Positions 25,144-34,808 of a stretch of 64,000 nucleotides of DNA are shown here, one piece after another; the stretch's first letter is position 1; the number at the start of each line of letters is the position of its first letter. A program made the translations under genes and the position numbers. Under the pieces are notes generated by a model. It was not told the DNA's origin and did not search any database. It saw only the letters and a program-made list of their open reading frames with translations. Origin of the DNA: Thioclava dalianensis (GTDB lineage: Bacteria; Pseudomonadota; Alphaproteobacteria; Rhodobacterales; Rhodobacteraceae); assembly GCF_000715505.1 (NCBI RefSeq), contig NZ_JHEH01000005.1, forward strand, positions 1-64,000, given 5' to 3'.

Positions 25144-27231
25144 GTGAGCGAGAACGGGGAACACGCCGGTCGGGGACCGGGACGCGCCGATTGCGCGATG
25201 AGCAAGCAGGACCACATGCCAGAGGCGCGCAACGGGGCAGAGCACAGCGAGGCCATACCCGGCGGATCAGAGCGGCTGGTGCTCAAATCCGAAATGCGCG
25301 CAGACCAAACAGAGACAGGCGGGGCTGACCCTGCCGCAAAGACCGAACCTGCGTTTCCTAAAACGACGCAGGCTAGGAAGGAGGGGGGTGCGGAAAGCCC
25401 AGAGGAAGTCGAGCACGTCCCCGCGAATGCGGCTTCCGGCTCCCCACCCGCACCACCCTCCGATCAAACTTTCCACCAGCGCGTCGCACCGCTTGATTAC
25501 ACCCGCACGCTGGGTCAGGTGAAGCGGCGGCTACGCACCAATCTGGTCTTCGTGGCGCTGATGACCTGCGCCACGAATGTGCTGATCCTCGCGGTACCGA
25601 TCTACCTGTTCCAGATCTCGGACCGGGTGTTCACCTCGCGCTCGATCGATACGCTGGTGATGCTAACCATCGTCATTCTGGGCGCCATCGTGGTGCAGAC
25701 GATCTGCGACGCGCTGCGCCGTCTGGTGCTGATGCGCTCGGCGGTGGATGTGGCGGCCCGGCTGGGCGCGCCGGTTCTGTCGGCGGCAGCGCAGGCGTCG
25801 CTGCATTCCAACGGGCGCGAGTATCAGGTTCTGGGTGATCTGGGCGCGCTGCGCAGCTTTCTCGTCTCGGGCACGCTTCTGTCCTTTCTCGACGTGCCCT
25901 TCGTGCCGTTCTTCGTCGTCGCGGTCTTCCTGATCCATCCGCATCTGGGGATGATCGTGATCGCGACCGCGACCCTGCTGGCACTGTTCGCATGGATCAA
26001 CCAGAAGATCACCTCGGATGGGTTCCGGCGCGCCAATATTGCGCAGAGCAAAGCCAACCTTCATCTGGAATCGATGTCGCGCAACAGCCAGATCATCAAC
26101 GCAATGGCGATGATCCCCGAGGCCGTCTCGATCTGGGGGCGCGACACCGCCGCCTCGCTCAAGGCGCAGATTCAGGCGCAGGACCGCAATGTCTATACCG
26201 CCTCGCTGTCGCGCATGTTCCGGCTGTTCACCCAGATCGGGATGCTGGGCTGGGGGGCGTGGCTCTCGCTCGATGGGCAGATCACCGGCGGCATGGTGAT
26301 CGCGGCCTCGATCGTGGCGGGGCGTGCCTTGGCACCGATCGAAGGCGCGATCGAGGGCTGGAACAGCTTTCTCATGGCGCGCGGCGCCTATGACCGGGTC
26401 GCGAACCTGCTGGCCTCGGCCAAGAGCCGCAATGACAAGCTGCGCCTGCCCAAGCCACAAGGGCGGCTGGATGTGGAGCGCCTGCTCTATGTTCCGCAGG
26501 GCACCAAACATGTCGTGCTCAACGCACTGACCTTCTCGCTCTCGCCGGGCGATCAGCTTGCGATCATCGGCAATTCGGGCGCGGGCAAGACCACGCTGGG
26601 CAAGATGCTGGTGGGATCGGTCCTGCCGACGTCGGGGGCGATGCGGCTCGATCTGATGGATCTGCGCAACTGGGATCCGCGGCAACTGGGCGAGATCCTT
26701 GGCTATCTGCCGCAGGATGTTCAGCTGTTCCCGGGCACCATCAAGGCCAATATTGCGCGGATGCGCGAGAATGCGAGCGACGAGGCGATCCACCGCGCCG
26801 CCGAACTGGCCGATGTGCATGAGATGATCGCGACGCTGCCGCAGGGCTATGAGACCGTGGTCTCCTCGGATGGCGCGCCGCTCTCGGGCGGGCAAAAGCA
26901 GCGGATTGGTCTGGCGCGCGCGTTCTTTGGCGATCCGAAATTCGTCGTGCTCGATGAGCCCAACTCGAACCTCGACACCCAAGGCGATGCGGCACTTGTC
27001 CGCGCGCTCGGCCATGCCAAGCGCAGCGGCATCACCGTCGTTGTGGTCACTCAGAAACCCTCTCTGCTCAGCGCGGTCGACAAGATCATGCTGCTGGCAG
27101 ATGGCAACATCGCCATGTTCGGCTGGCGCGATCAGGTGCTGGGCGAGCTGGAACGTCGCAAGCAGCGTCAACCGCCGCAAAAGGTACCCCAGCAACCGCG
27201 CGGTGCCGCCCTTCAAGGAGCCCCGGCATGA
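25144..27231 (+). CDS. Type I secretion system permease/ATPase
   Basis: 695 residues, the inner-membrane ABC exporter. A soluble, low-complexity extension of about 130 residues precedes the membrane domain (six helices, about 133-410, beginning LVFVALMTCATNVLILAVPI). The ATPase domain shows Walker A GNSGAGKTT (about 476-484), the signature LSGGQKQRIGLARA (about 580) and Walker B VVLDEPNSNLD (about 600). It lacks a C39 peptidase and resembles the PrtD/AprD subgroup. The GTG start at 25144 is chosen because GGGGAGAG precedes it; the ATG at 25198 has no ribosome-binding site. The stop overlaps the HlyD gene by 4 bp. Confidence 0.92.
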   Translation: MSENGEHAGRGPGRADCAMSKQDHMPEARNGAEHSEAIPGGSERLVLKSEMRADQTETGGADPAAKTEPAFPKTTQARKEGGAESPEEVEHVPANAASGSPPAPPSDQTFHQRVAPLDYTRTLGQVKRRLRTNLVFVALMTCATNVLILAVPIYLFQISDRVFTSRSIDTLVMLTIVILGAIVVQTICDALRRLVLMRSAVDVAARLGAPVLSAAAQASLHSNGREYQVLGDLGALRSFLVSGTLLSFLDVPFVPFFVVAVFLIHPHLGMIVIATATLLALFAWINQKITSDGFRRANIAQSKANLHLESMSRNSQIINAMAMIPEAVSIWGRDTAASLKAQIQAQDRNVYTASLSRMFRLFTQIGMLGWGAWLSLDGQITGGMVIAASIVAGRALAPIEGAIEGWNSFLMARGAYDRVANLLASAKSRNDKLRLPKPQGRLDVERLLYVPQGTKHVVLNALTFSLSPGDQLAIIGNSGAGKTTLGKMLVGSVLPTSGAMRLDLMDLRNWDPRQLGEILGYLPQDVQLFPGTIKANIARMRENASDEAIHRAAELADVHEMIATLPQGYETVVSSDGAPLSGGQKQRIGLARAFFGDPKFVVLDEPNSNLDTQGDAALVRALGHAKRSGITVVVVTQKPSLLSAVDKIMLLADGNIAMFGWRDQVLGELERRKQRQPPQKVPQQPRGAALQGAPA

Positions 27232-28568
27232 GCAATCGTCAGGATATATCCGATAGCCCGAGCTGGTTTGCAGATGTGCCCCGCTCGATCCGTGGCATGG
27301 TCATCATCGGGATGGCGGTCTTTCTCGCAGCATTCGGCGGCTTCGGGGTCTGGGCGTTTTCCGCCCCGCTGGCCGCGGCGATCATGGCGCCGGGCTCCTT
27401 CGTGGCGACCGGGCGTAACAAGATGATCCAGCACCTTGAGGGCGGGATCATCAAGGAGATCCACGTCTCCGAGGGCGATTTCGTTCAGGCGGGCCAACCC
27501 CTGATGCGTCTCGACGAGACCTCGGCGCTGGCCAATGAGCGCGCGCTGTTCCTGCGCCGCGCCCGGCTTGAAGCCATCGAGGCGCGCATACTGGCCGAAT
27601 ATGACGGCTGGCGGGCGCTGGAATTTCCCGACTGGCTGCGGGAGGCGCGGATTGATCCGGAAGTGGCCGCGATGCTCGATTCCCAGCAATTGTCCTTCAA
27701 CGTCACCCAGGCTCGGGTGCAAAGCGAGCTGGATCTTCTGGCACGCAACATGGCCGCGATGGAGAGCCGTGCGCGCGGCTACAAGGCGCAGCTCGACTCC
27801 ATTCGAAGCCAGCGCGAGATGCTGGCCGAAGATCACGCCAGTAAATCGAAGCTGTTTGAAAGCGGGCTGATCCGACGCACCGAGTTCAACGCGATCCGCC
27901 GGGCAATGGCCGATGCGGATGGTCAGATCGGGCGGCTTCAGGCCGAGGTCTCGGAAAGCGAAGAGATGCGCGCGAAATACGAGGCGCAAACCACGCAGAC
28001 CATCGAAACCCATCGGCAAGCCGCGCTCGATGAGCTGGAAACCGTGCAGGCCGAACTGGATTCGGTGCGCGAGCAAGAGCGCAAGGCCAGCTCGATCCTC
28101 AAGCGCGTGGTGATCGAAAGCCCGGTATCGGGCACGGTCGTGGCGCTCAACTATTCAGGCGCGGGCGGCGTGGTCGAGGCAGGCAAAGTGATCGCGGAGA
28201 TCCTGCCCTCCGAGGCACCGCTGATCATCGAGACGATGATTGCGCGCACCGATATCGACGCGGTCAAGATCGGCCAGACCGCCTCGGTACGCCTGACCGC
28301 GCTCAACCAGCGCACGACCCCGATCCTGCAGGGCGAGGTGTATTACATCTCAGCCGATGCGATCGTGGAGCGCTCCGCTGCGACCCCGCGCGAGGTCTAT
28401 CTGGCCCGCATTCGCTTGCCGCAATCCGAGCTGCGTCGGGTGCCGGGTTTTGCGCCGATGCCGGGGATGCCGGTTCTGGTGATGATCGAGACCGCCTCGC
28501 GCACCTTCGCACAATATATCGCCAAGCCTGTGGCGGATTCGATGCAGCGGGCGTTCCGTGAACATTAA
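27228..28568 (+). CDS. HlyD-family type I secretion periplasmic adaptor
   Basis: 446 residues: a short cytoplasmic tail, one membrane helix (about 24-48, GMVIIGMAVFLAAFGGFGVWAF), then lipoyl and coiled-coil hairpin domains (about 100-310) and a beta-barrel domain. The family pattern KMIQHLEGGIIKEIHVSEGD and the C-terminal GMPVLVMIETASRTFAQYI are present. It links the ABC exporter to an outer-membrane TolC-like channel, which is not encoded in this window. Start overlaps the exporter stop (ATGA). Confidence 0.92.
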   Translation: MSNRQDISDSPSWFADVPRSIRGMVIIGMAVFLAAFGGFGVWAFSAPLAAAIMAPGSFVATGRNKMIQHLEGGIIKEIHVSEGDFVQAGQPLMRLDETSALANERALFLRRARLEAIEARILAEYDGWRALEFPDWLREARIDPEVAAMLDSQQLSFNVTQARVQSELDLLARNMAAMESRARGYKAQLDSIRSQREMLAEDHASKSKLFESGLIRRTEFNAIRRAMADADGQIGRLQAEVSESEEMRAKYEAQTTQTIETHRQAALDELETVQAELDSVREQERKASSILKRVVIESPVSGTVVALNYSGAGGVVEAGKVIAEILPSEAPLIIETMIARTDIDAVKIGQTASVRLTALNQRTTPILQGEVYYISADAIVERSAATPREVYLARIRLPQSELRRVPGFAPMPGMPVLVMIETASRTFAQYIAKPVADSMQRAFREH

Positions 28569-28648
28569 AGGCGCATCCGGGGTTTGACCCGGTTGGACAC
28601 TCGGGGCCATATGGGCCGACCCCGAAAGTTCCATATCAGGTTTCCCCA

Positions 28649-30085
28649 ATGCACCTTGCCCGCCGCCTACTGCCCGCTGCCCTCGTCTCCACCCTGCTGC
28701 CGATCTCCGCACATGCTTTCGAGATCAGCACCGGATATGACGGGCTGAACGACCCGCGCACCTCGATCAAGGGTTTGTCCCGGGTCTATTTCGGGCATGA
28801 TATGGGCCATGGCATCAGCTTCGGCCAGTCGATCTACTCGGCCGCCAAGGGCGATGGCGGCGGCGCGTTCTTCTGGGGCGTCGAAGGGGTGAAGCGCTTT
28901 GCGCTGACAGATCGGCTCTCGGTCCACGGCTCGCTGTTTCTGGGCGGCGGCGGCGGGGCGGCTGTCGTCGTCGGCAACGGCTTCATGACCCGTGTCGGGC
29001 TGGGTCTGGGCTATGCGCTGAGCGACCGGCTCGATGCAGAACTTGGGGCGAGCTACATCGACATCGACGGTGCCGATATCGAAAACAGCGCGATCAATGC
29101 CGGGCTGACATGGCATATCGGAGCGCGCCCCGATCAGACCGCCCGGACCGGCTCTGCGCTCGCGATGCCGCTGCGCTCGGTGTCGATGCGCGCGACGTAT
29201 ATGGACATGGGCAACAGCCGCGACCGCACCGGCGCCAAACAGTCCAGTCTCAAACTGGCAGGCGTCGAGTCGAGCTTCCTGCTGGGCCAAAATAACGAGC
29301 TGGTGCTGGGCACCGATGGCGCGGCCTCGGGCGGCGAGGGCTACATGCAGATCATGGGCAGCCTGCGCCACCGGATCTCGCTCGGTCAGCGCGTCTCGGT
29401 CTATGGTCAGGGCGGGATCGGCTTTGGCGGCGGCGGGCTGGTCGATACCGGCGGCGGCACCTTGGTCAGCGCCGATCTCGGGATGAGCATCGCGCTGCTG
29501 CCTTGGGCCGATCTGGATCTAAGCGTCGGCAAGACGGTCGCACCGTCGGGCGACATGAACGGGACGATTGCCCGGGTCAACCTGACCCGCGTGTTCCGCC
29601 GCGCCATCGATGAACCCTCCGTCAGCAACCATCCGCAACGCTGGATCTACTCGCTGGGCATCTCGAGCCAGCAGCCCAACTCGGACTTCCGCAAAGCGGG
29701 CGCGCCGGGCAGCGGCCATCCGGTGATGCAGGAAAGCTCTGTCGATATGTTCCTGACCGACAATCTCTATGCGACCGGCAATGCGCAAACCGCGCTGGGT
29801 GGCGAAGTGGCGGGCTATGCGATCGGGATGATCGGTCTGGGCTGGCGCCAGCCAATCGCGGATCGCTGGGCGGTCTCGCTGGAAGGCCGCGTGGGCGCGG
29901 CAGGCGGCGGCGGTGTCGATGTCGCAGGCGGCGTGATTGGCTCGGTCGCAGCCGAGGTGGATTATGCGCTGACCGACCAGGTCTATGTTTCGATGGGGGT
30001 GGGCAAGATCAAGGCGCTCAAGGGCGGCGGCATGGCCCCGACGACCGTCACGGCGGGCCTGAAATTCCCCTTCACCACGCATTGA
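28649..30085 (+). CDS. Beta-barrel-like outer-membrane protein of the secretion cluster
   Basis: 478 residues with a clear signal peptide (RLLPAALVSTLLPISAHA, cut near residue 23). The mature part consists of alternating strand-like segments. A unit of about 55 residues with the pattern R-x-S-V-x-G..GGGGG..V..GG..LGY-x-L-S-D occurs three times (FALTDRLSVHGSLFLGGGGG, RISLGQRVSVYGQGGIGFGG and IADRWAVSLEGRVGAAGGGG). No TolC, OmpA-peptidoglycan or secretin motif is seen. It follows hlyD by 80 bp, so it probably serves the same system as an anchor or pore for the exported polymers. I do not recognise a named family. Confidence 0.7.
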   Translation: MHLARRLLPAALVSTLLPISAHAFEISTGYDGLNDPRTSIKGLSRVYFGHDMGHGISFGQSIYSAAKGDGGGAFFWGVEGVKRFALTDRLSVHGSLFLGGGGGAAVVVGNGFMTRVGLGLGYALSDRLDAELGASYIDIDGADIENSAINAGLTWHIGARPDQTARTGSALAMPLRSVSMRATYMDMGNSRDRTGAKQSSLKLAGVESSFLLGQNNELVLGTDGAASGGEGYMQIMGSLRHRISLGQRVSVYGQGGIGFGGGGLVDTGGGTLVSADLGMSIALLPWADLDLSVGKTVAPSGDMNGTIARVNLTRVFRRAIDEPSVSNHPQRWIYSLGISSQQPNSDFRKAGAPGSGHPVMQESSVDMFLTDNLYATGNAQTALGGEVAGYAIGMIGLGWRQPIADRWAVSLEGRVGAAGGGGVDVAGGVIGSVAAEVDYALTDQVYVSMGVGKIKALKGGGMAPTTVTAGLKFPFTTH

Positions 30086-30214
30086 GAGCGGGGAGCGCGG
30101 CTTTCAGCTTATCGTGAATTATTTCAGAGTGGAATTGTCAGAGATCAAAGACTGCGCTAGTTCCTGAGTGGAAGTATCGGGAAATCGACTCGAACCCCGC
30201 TCGGAGACACGCAG

Positions 30215-30502
30215 ATGATGGCAAGCCACGACACGATGAAAGCCGCCGCCACAGCCCAGCCGCTTGGCCTGTGCCGACGCGGTTTCCGAGGCACACTGGT
30301 GTCGGTCTCCCCGGTGGCGACCCAAGGCGGGTTCGATCCTGAAGAACTGGAGCGCCGCCTGCTGGAGTTGGGCTTCATCGAGGGCGCGACAGTGCAGATC
30401 CTGCATGAAGGCCCGTTCGGGCGCGACCCGATTGCCATCCGTGTCAATGATACAACGGTGGCCCTGCGCCGCCATGAGGCGATGGCGATCCTCGCGCAAT
30501 GA
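30215..30502 (+). CDS. feoA: Ferrous iron transport protein A
   Basis: 95 residues, a small cytoplasmic SH3-like protein that supports the FeoB channel. The family segments RGFRGTLVSVSP, LERRLLELGFIEGATVQILHEGPFGRDPIAIRV and TTVALRRHEAMAILAQ are all present. The ATG at 30215 has GGAGA seven bases upstream. It overlaps feoB by 4 bp (ATGA). No feoC follows. The 129 bp upstream contain the short inverted sequence TGAA-TTAT-TTCA (30115-30126), which is only weak evidence of an iron-responsive operator. Confidence 0.9.
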   Translation: MMASHDTMKAAATAQPLGLCRRGFRGTLVSVSPVATQGGFDPEELERRLLELGFIEGATVQILHEGPFGRDPIAIRVNDTTVALRRHEAMAILAQ

Positions 30503-32406
30503 CGCAAGCCGCCTCCTCCGCGCTGCCGCTCTCCACGCGTACCGACCCCGAGACCCAGCCCATCGAAGCCGCCCTCGTGGGCGCACCCAATTGCGGCAAG
30601 ACCGCGCTGTTCAACGCGTTGACCGGGGCCACGCAGAAGGTCGGCAACTATTCCGGCGTCACGGTCGAGCGCAAGATCGGTGTCGCCAGAACGCCCGAAG
30701 GACGGCAGTTCTCGGTTATCGACCTGCCCGGAACGCACAGCCTGCGCGCGCGCTCCCCGGACGAAGAGGTCACCCGCGATGTGCTGCTGGGCCGTCGCCC
30801 CGATGAGCGCATCCCCGATCTGATCTTGGCCGTCGCCGATGCCACCAACCTGCGCGGCGCGCTGCGGCTGGTGAATGAGCTGAAATCGGTGGGTCTGCCC
30901 ATCGTGCTGGTGCTCAACATGATCGACATCGCCCGCCATCGCGGCTTGCAGATCGACCATCTGGCGCTGTCGCAATCGCTTGGCATCCCCGTGGTCACCG
31001 CAACGGCAGTGCGGCGCGGCGGGCTGGATGCGCTTTGGGAGGTGGTCGCGCCGATGCTCGAAGCGCCGCTGCCCGCGGCGCAGCCCGCCACATGGGTCGC
31101 GCCCAATTCGCATGACCTGCGGGTCGCGATGCGCGAGGCCGACCGGCTGGTCAAAGCCCATGTCATCCAACCCGCGATCCCCGACACGGTGACCGCCCGG
31201 ATCGACCGGGTCGTGCTGCATCCCATCGCGGGGCCAGTGATCTTGCTGGTGCTGTTGTTCACGATGTTTCAGGCCGTGTTCACCTGGGCTACGCCCTTCA
31301 TGGATGCGATTGATGCGGGCTTTACGTGGCTTGGCACGCTGGTCGCGCAGGTCATCCCGTCCGGGCTGATCCAGAGCTTTTTGACCAATGGCGTGATTGC
31401 TGGGATCGGGTCTGTCATCGTCTTTCTGCCGCAGATCCTGTTCACCTTCCTCTTCATCCTGCTGCTGGAAGATTTCGGCTATATGGCGCGCGCCGCCTTC
31501 CTGATGGACCGGATCATGGGGCGAGCGGGGCTCAACGGGCGCGCCTTCATCCCGCTGCTCTCAAGTTTCGCCTGCGCCATTCCGGGCATCATGGCCGCGC
31601 GGGTCATCGACAACCGGCGCGACCGGCTGACCACGATCCTCGTCGCCCCCTTGATGACCTGTTCGGCGCGCATCCCGGTCTATACGCTGATCATCGCCGC
31701 CTTTATCCCCAAGACCAAAGTGCTGGGCGGGCTGAGCCTGCAGGGGCTCGTGATGTTCGGGCTTTACGCGGTGGGCATTCTCAGCGTGCTGGTCGTGGCC
31801 TTTTGCGCGCGGTTCTTCTTTGCGCGCACCGAGCGCAGCGCGCCGCTGATGCTCGATCTGCCGGACTATAAGATGCCGCGGGCGCGCAACGTGGCCTTGG
31901 GGCTCTACCAGCGCGCGCGGGTCTTTCTACGCCGAGCGGGCACGGTGATCTTCTGGTCGATGGTGGCGATCTGGGTGCTCTCGACCTTTCCGCAGCCGCC
32001 CGAGGGCGCGACCGGCCCTGCGATCAACTATTCCTTCGCCGCGATGATCGGCAAATTCATCGCCCCCATCCTGCATCCGCTGGGCTTCAACTGGCAGATC
32101 GCGGTCGCGCTTGTGCCGGGGATGGCCGCGCGCGAGGTGGCGGTGGCGGGTCTCGCGACGGTCTACGCCGTCTCGGGCGATGGCGGGCTGATCCATACGC
32201 TGGCCGGGCAATGGAGCCTCGGCACGGCGCTGGCGCTGCTTGCGTGGTACATCTTCGCGCCGCAATGCATCTCAACGCTTGCAGTGATCCGGCGCGAGGC
32301 GGGATCGGGCAAATGGATGTGGATCGCGCTGATCTACATGTTCGTGCTCGCCTATGTCGCGGCCCTGATCACCTACCAGATCGCAGCCCTTCTGGGCGCC
32401 GGATAA
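30499..32406 (+). CDS. feoB: Ferrous iron transporter B
   Basis: 635 residues. The N-terminal G-protein domain has G1 GAPNCGKTA, G3 DLPGTHSL and G4 VLNMID; the C-terminal part has two Gate motifs with about ten membrane helices (ILLVLLFTMFQAVF onwards, including SSFACAIPGIMAARVI and LVPGMAAREVAVAGLATVYAV). It imports Fe2+ across the inner membrane. At 635 residues it is shorter than E. coli FeoB (about 770), mainly from smaller loops, as in several alphaproteobacteria. Confidence 0.93.
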   Translation: MTQAASSALPLSTRTDPETQPIEAALVGAPNCGKTALFNALTGATQKVGNYSGVTVERKIGVARTPEGRQFSVIDLPGTHSLRARSPDEEVTRDVLLGRRPDERIPDLILAVADATNLRGALRLVNELKSVGLPIVLVLNMIDIARHRGLQIDHLALSQSLGIPVVTATAVRRGGLDALWEVVAPMLEAPLPAAQPATWVAPNSHDLRVAMREADRLVKAHVIQPAIPDTVTARIDRVVLHPIAGPVILLVLLFTMFQAVFTWATPFMDAIDAGFTWLGTLVAQVIPSGLIQSFLTNGVIAGIGSVIVFLPQILFTFLFILLLEDFGYMARAAFLMDRIMGRAGLNGRAFIPLLSSFACAIPGIMAARVIDNRRDRLTTILVAPLMTCSARIPVYTLIIAAFIPKTKVLGGLSLQGLVMFGLYAVGILSVLVVAFCARFFFARTERSAPLMLDLPDYKMPRARNVALGLYQRARVFLRRAGTVIFWSMVAIWVLSTFPQPPEGATGPAINYSFAAMIGKFIAPILHPLGFNWQIAVALVPGMAAREVAVAGLATVYAVSGDGGLIHTLAGQWSLGTALALLAWYIFAPQCISTLAVIRREAGSGKWMWIALIYMFVLAYVAALITYQIAALLGAG

Positions 32407-32503
32407 ACGACGATTCGGCGCCTGCCCGGCGCGCGACCGCCCATATTTCCCAGCAATTGCGCTGATATCTGCTCGCGTTTCATCACAGAGGCGTGCGCGC
32501 CCC

Positions 32504-32519
32504 GTGACGTGAGCGTCAC
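32504..32519. promoter_or_regulatory. Short palindrome in the feoB-pstS gap
   Basis: GTGACG-TGAG-CGTCAC has 6-bp perfect arms. It lacks a T-run, so it is more likely an operator or weak terminator than a strong one. It lies 98 bp after feoB and about 90 bp before the Pho box, in the 310-bp noncoding gap 32407-32716. Confidence 0.35.
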
Positions 32520-32609
32520 CCGATACGTGCGCCAAGCCGCCCATGCCCCTGCACTGCAGTGATTTCAGCCCATCGCGCCCGATCACGCAGCCCGCGCAGG
32601 GCGCAGATC

Positions 32610-32628
32610 CTGTTACAGAACTGTCAAA
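32610..32628 (+). promoter_or_regulatory. Pho box
   Basis: CTGTTACAGAACTGTCAAA consists of two 7-bp half-sites (CTGTTAC, CTGTCAA) with 11-bp periodicity, matching the PhoB consensus CTGTCAT repeats. It is 88 bp upstream of the pstS start codon, so phosphate starvation should induce the operon through PhoB. Confidence 0.8.
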
Positions 32629-32716
32629 AAGCCCCCCTAGGCAAAGGGCCGAGCCATGGCGCAAGAGTGTCATGGTCATGAACCGAACACCTGGGATCAA
32701 CACAAGGATCGTCTCC

Positions 32717-33769
32717 ATGATCACCCTTCGCATTCTCGCGCGCGGCGCAGCTATCGCCGGCGTGGCCCTTTCGTCCTCCGTTGCGGCCCATGCCGCCAAC
32801 CTGTCGGGCGCTGGCGCGACGTTCCCCTACCCGATCTATTCCGACTGGGCGAAGGCCTATCAAGAGAAAACCGGCACCGGCCTCAACTATCAGGCCATTG
32901 GTTCGGGCGGCGGCATCAAGCAGATCGAAGCCCGCACCGTGACCTTCGGCGCATCGGACAAGCCGCTGGATGGCGCTGAGCTGAAGAAAAACACCCTCGT
33001 GCAGTTCCCCACCGTCATGGGCGGCATCGTGCCCGTCGTGCATATCGATGGCGTGAAACCGGGCGAGATGGTTCTCGACGGCCCGACCCTTGCCAAGATC
33101 TACGAAGGTAAGATCACCAAGTGGAACGACCCCGAGATCACCAAGCTGAACCCGGGCCTCAAACTGCCCGACGCGGCGATTGCTGTTGTCTACCGTTCGG
33201 ACGGCTCGGGCACCACGTTCAACTTCACCACCTATCTGGCAGACGTCCTGCCCGAGTGGAACGACAATGTCGGCGTGTCGACCTCGGTTGAATGGCCCGC
33301 AGGCATCGGCGCCAAAGGCAATGCGGGCGTTGCCGCAAACGTGCAGCAGACCGGCAACTCGATTGGCTATGTCGAATATGCCTACGCGCTGCAAAACCAC
33401 CTGACCTATACCGACATGATCAACAAGGCGGGCAAGAAAGTCGCCCCCGAGGCCTCGGCCTTTGCCGCCGCCGCCGAGAATGCCGATTGGTCCTCGCAGC
33501 CGGGCTTTGGCGTGATCCTTGCCAACCAGCCGGGCGACAAGACCTGGCCGATGACGGCAGCGACCTTCATCCTGATGCATTCGGATGCCAAAGACGGCGC
33601 CGCCTCGAAAGAAGCGCTGAAGTTCTTCGACTGGGCCTATGCCAACGGCGACGAGATGGCCGCCAAGCTCGACTACATCCCGATGCCCGACAAGGTCGTC
33701 GCGCAGATCAAGAAAGAATGGTCGCAAATTCAGGCCGACGGCAAACCCGTCTGGTCGATGAGCAACTGA
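32717..33769 (+). CDS. pstS: Phosphate ABC transporter substrate-binding protein
   Basis: 350 residues with a signal peptide (ILARGAAIAGVALSSSVAAHA). The mature protein starts ANLSGAGATFPYPIYSDWAKAY, as PstS proteins do, and carries the phosphate-pocket segments AIGSGGGIKQI and VVYRSDGSGTTFNFTTYL. It captures phosphate in the periplasm. The ATG at 32717 is chosen because of the signal peptide and the AAGGA ribosome-binding site; the frame is open to 32543, but that stretch contains the Pho box. Confidence 0.95.
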   Translation: MITLRILARGAAIAGVALSSSVAAHAANLSGAGATFPYPIYSDWAKAYQEKTGTGLNYQAIGSGGGIKQIEARTVTFGASDKPLDGAELKKNTLVQFPTVMGGIVPVVHIDGVKPGEMVLDGPTLAKIYEGKITKWNDPEITKLNPGLKLPDAAIAVVYRSDGSGTTFNFTTYLADVLPEWNDNVGVSTSVEWPAGIGAKGNAGVAANVQQTGNSIGYVEYAYALQNHLTYTDMINKAGKKVAPEASAFAAAAENADWSSQPGFGVILANQPGDKTWPMTAATFILMHSDAKDGAASKEALKFFDWAYANGDEMAAKLDYIPMPDKVVAQIKKEWSQIQADGKPVWSMSN

Positions 33770-33842
33770 TCACTCTGACAGCCAATGGGGAGCGCGGAGC
33801 CATCCGCCCTCCCCTTTTCCAGTACTAGATTTGGAGCGTGCG

Positions 33843-34805
33843 ATGACGGCAGCGTCAGATATCGACACCCGATCGAAAAACCCGGTGGCTCAGTCCGACC
33901 GGGTTTTCGGCGCTTTGACACTTGCCGCTGCGATCTTGGTGCTGCTGGTGCTTGTGGGCGTGTTCATCTCGCTCGTCATGGGCGCATGGCCCGCATTGCA
34001 GAAATTCGGCCCCGCCTTCTTGTGGACCAAATCGTGGAACCCGGTGACCAACAAGTTCGGGGCCATCGCTCCGCTCTATGGCACGGTCGTGACGTCCATC
34101 GTGGCGATGGTCATCGCGGTGCCGGTGGGGCTTGGCGTGGCGATCTTTCTCACCGATCTGTGCCCGCGCGTGCTACGCCGACCGCTGGGCATCGCCATCG
34201 AGCTGCTCGCGGGCATCCCCTCCATCATCTACGGCATCTGGGGCCTGTTCGTCTTTGCCCCCTTCATGCAAAGCACGATCCAGCCCGCGCTGATCGCGAC
34301 GCTGGGCAAGCTCCCCGTCATCGGCGCGCTCTTTGCAGGCCCGCCCTATGGGATCGGGCTGTTCACCGCCGGGCTGATCCTTGCGATGATGATCCTGCCC
34401 TTCATCGCCTCGCTCTCGCGCGATATCTTCGGGACGGTGCCGCCGATGCTGCGCGAAGCCGCCTACGGGATGGGCATGACGCGCTGGGAGGTCAACCGCC
34501 ATATCGTGATCCCGCATGTGCGCACGGCGCTGGTGGGGGGCATCATGCTCAGCCTCGGGCGGGCCTTGGGCGAGACGATGGCCGTGACTTTCGTGATCGG
34601 CAATGCGCATCGGATCTCGGGCTCGATCCTTGCCCCCGGCACCACGATTTCCGCCGCAATCGCCAATGAGTTCAACGAGGCAACGACGCCCATGTATGTC
34701 TCCTCGCTGATCGCGCTGGGGCTCGTTCTGTTCATCCTCACCTTTATCGTGCTGGCCTGTGCGCAATGGATGCTGCGCCGCATGAAAGCCAAGGCAGGAG
34801 TGTAA
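33843..34805 (+). CDS. pstC: Phosphate ABC transporter permease
   Basis: 320 residues with six main membrane helices, the PstC family pattern IAIELLAGIPSIIYGIWGLFVF, and the coupling loop LREAAYGMGMTRWEV. It forms the phosphate channel with PstA. A TTG upstream (33831) is in frame, but the ATG at 33843 has a TGGAG ribosome-binding site. Confidence 0.95.
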   Translation: MTAASDIDTRSKNPVAQSDRVFGALTLAAAILVLLVLVGVFISLVMGAWPALQKFGPAFLWTKSWNPVTNKFGAIAPLYGTVVTSIVAMVIAVPVGLGVAIFLTDLCPRVLRRPLGIAIELLAGIPSIIYGIWGLFVFAPFMQSTIQPALIATLGKLPVIGALFAGPPYGIGLFTAGLILAMMILPFIASLSRDIFGTVPPMLREAAYGMGMTRWEVNRHIVIPHVRTALVGGIMLSLGRALGETMAVTFVIGNAHRISGSILAPGTTISAAIANEFNEATTPMYVSSLIALGLVLFILTFIVLACAQWMLRRMKAKAGV

Positions 34806-34808
34806 CCC

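Noticed and set aside
25198-25200. ATG start for the type I exporter (MSKQDHM).
   Set aside because: It has no ribosome-binding site, whereas the GTG at 25144 has GGGGAGAG at good spacing.
30115-30126. TGAATTATTTCA as an iron-responsive (Irr/RirA/Fur) box upstream of feoA.
   Set aside because: Only 4-bp arms match and it is about 90 bp from the start codon. It does not match a full consensus that I can verify.
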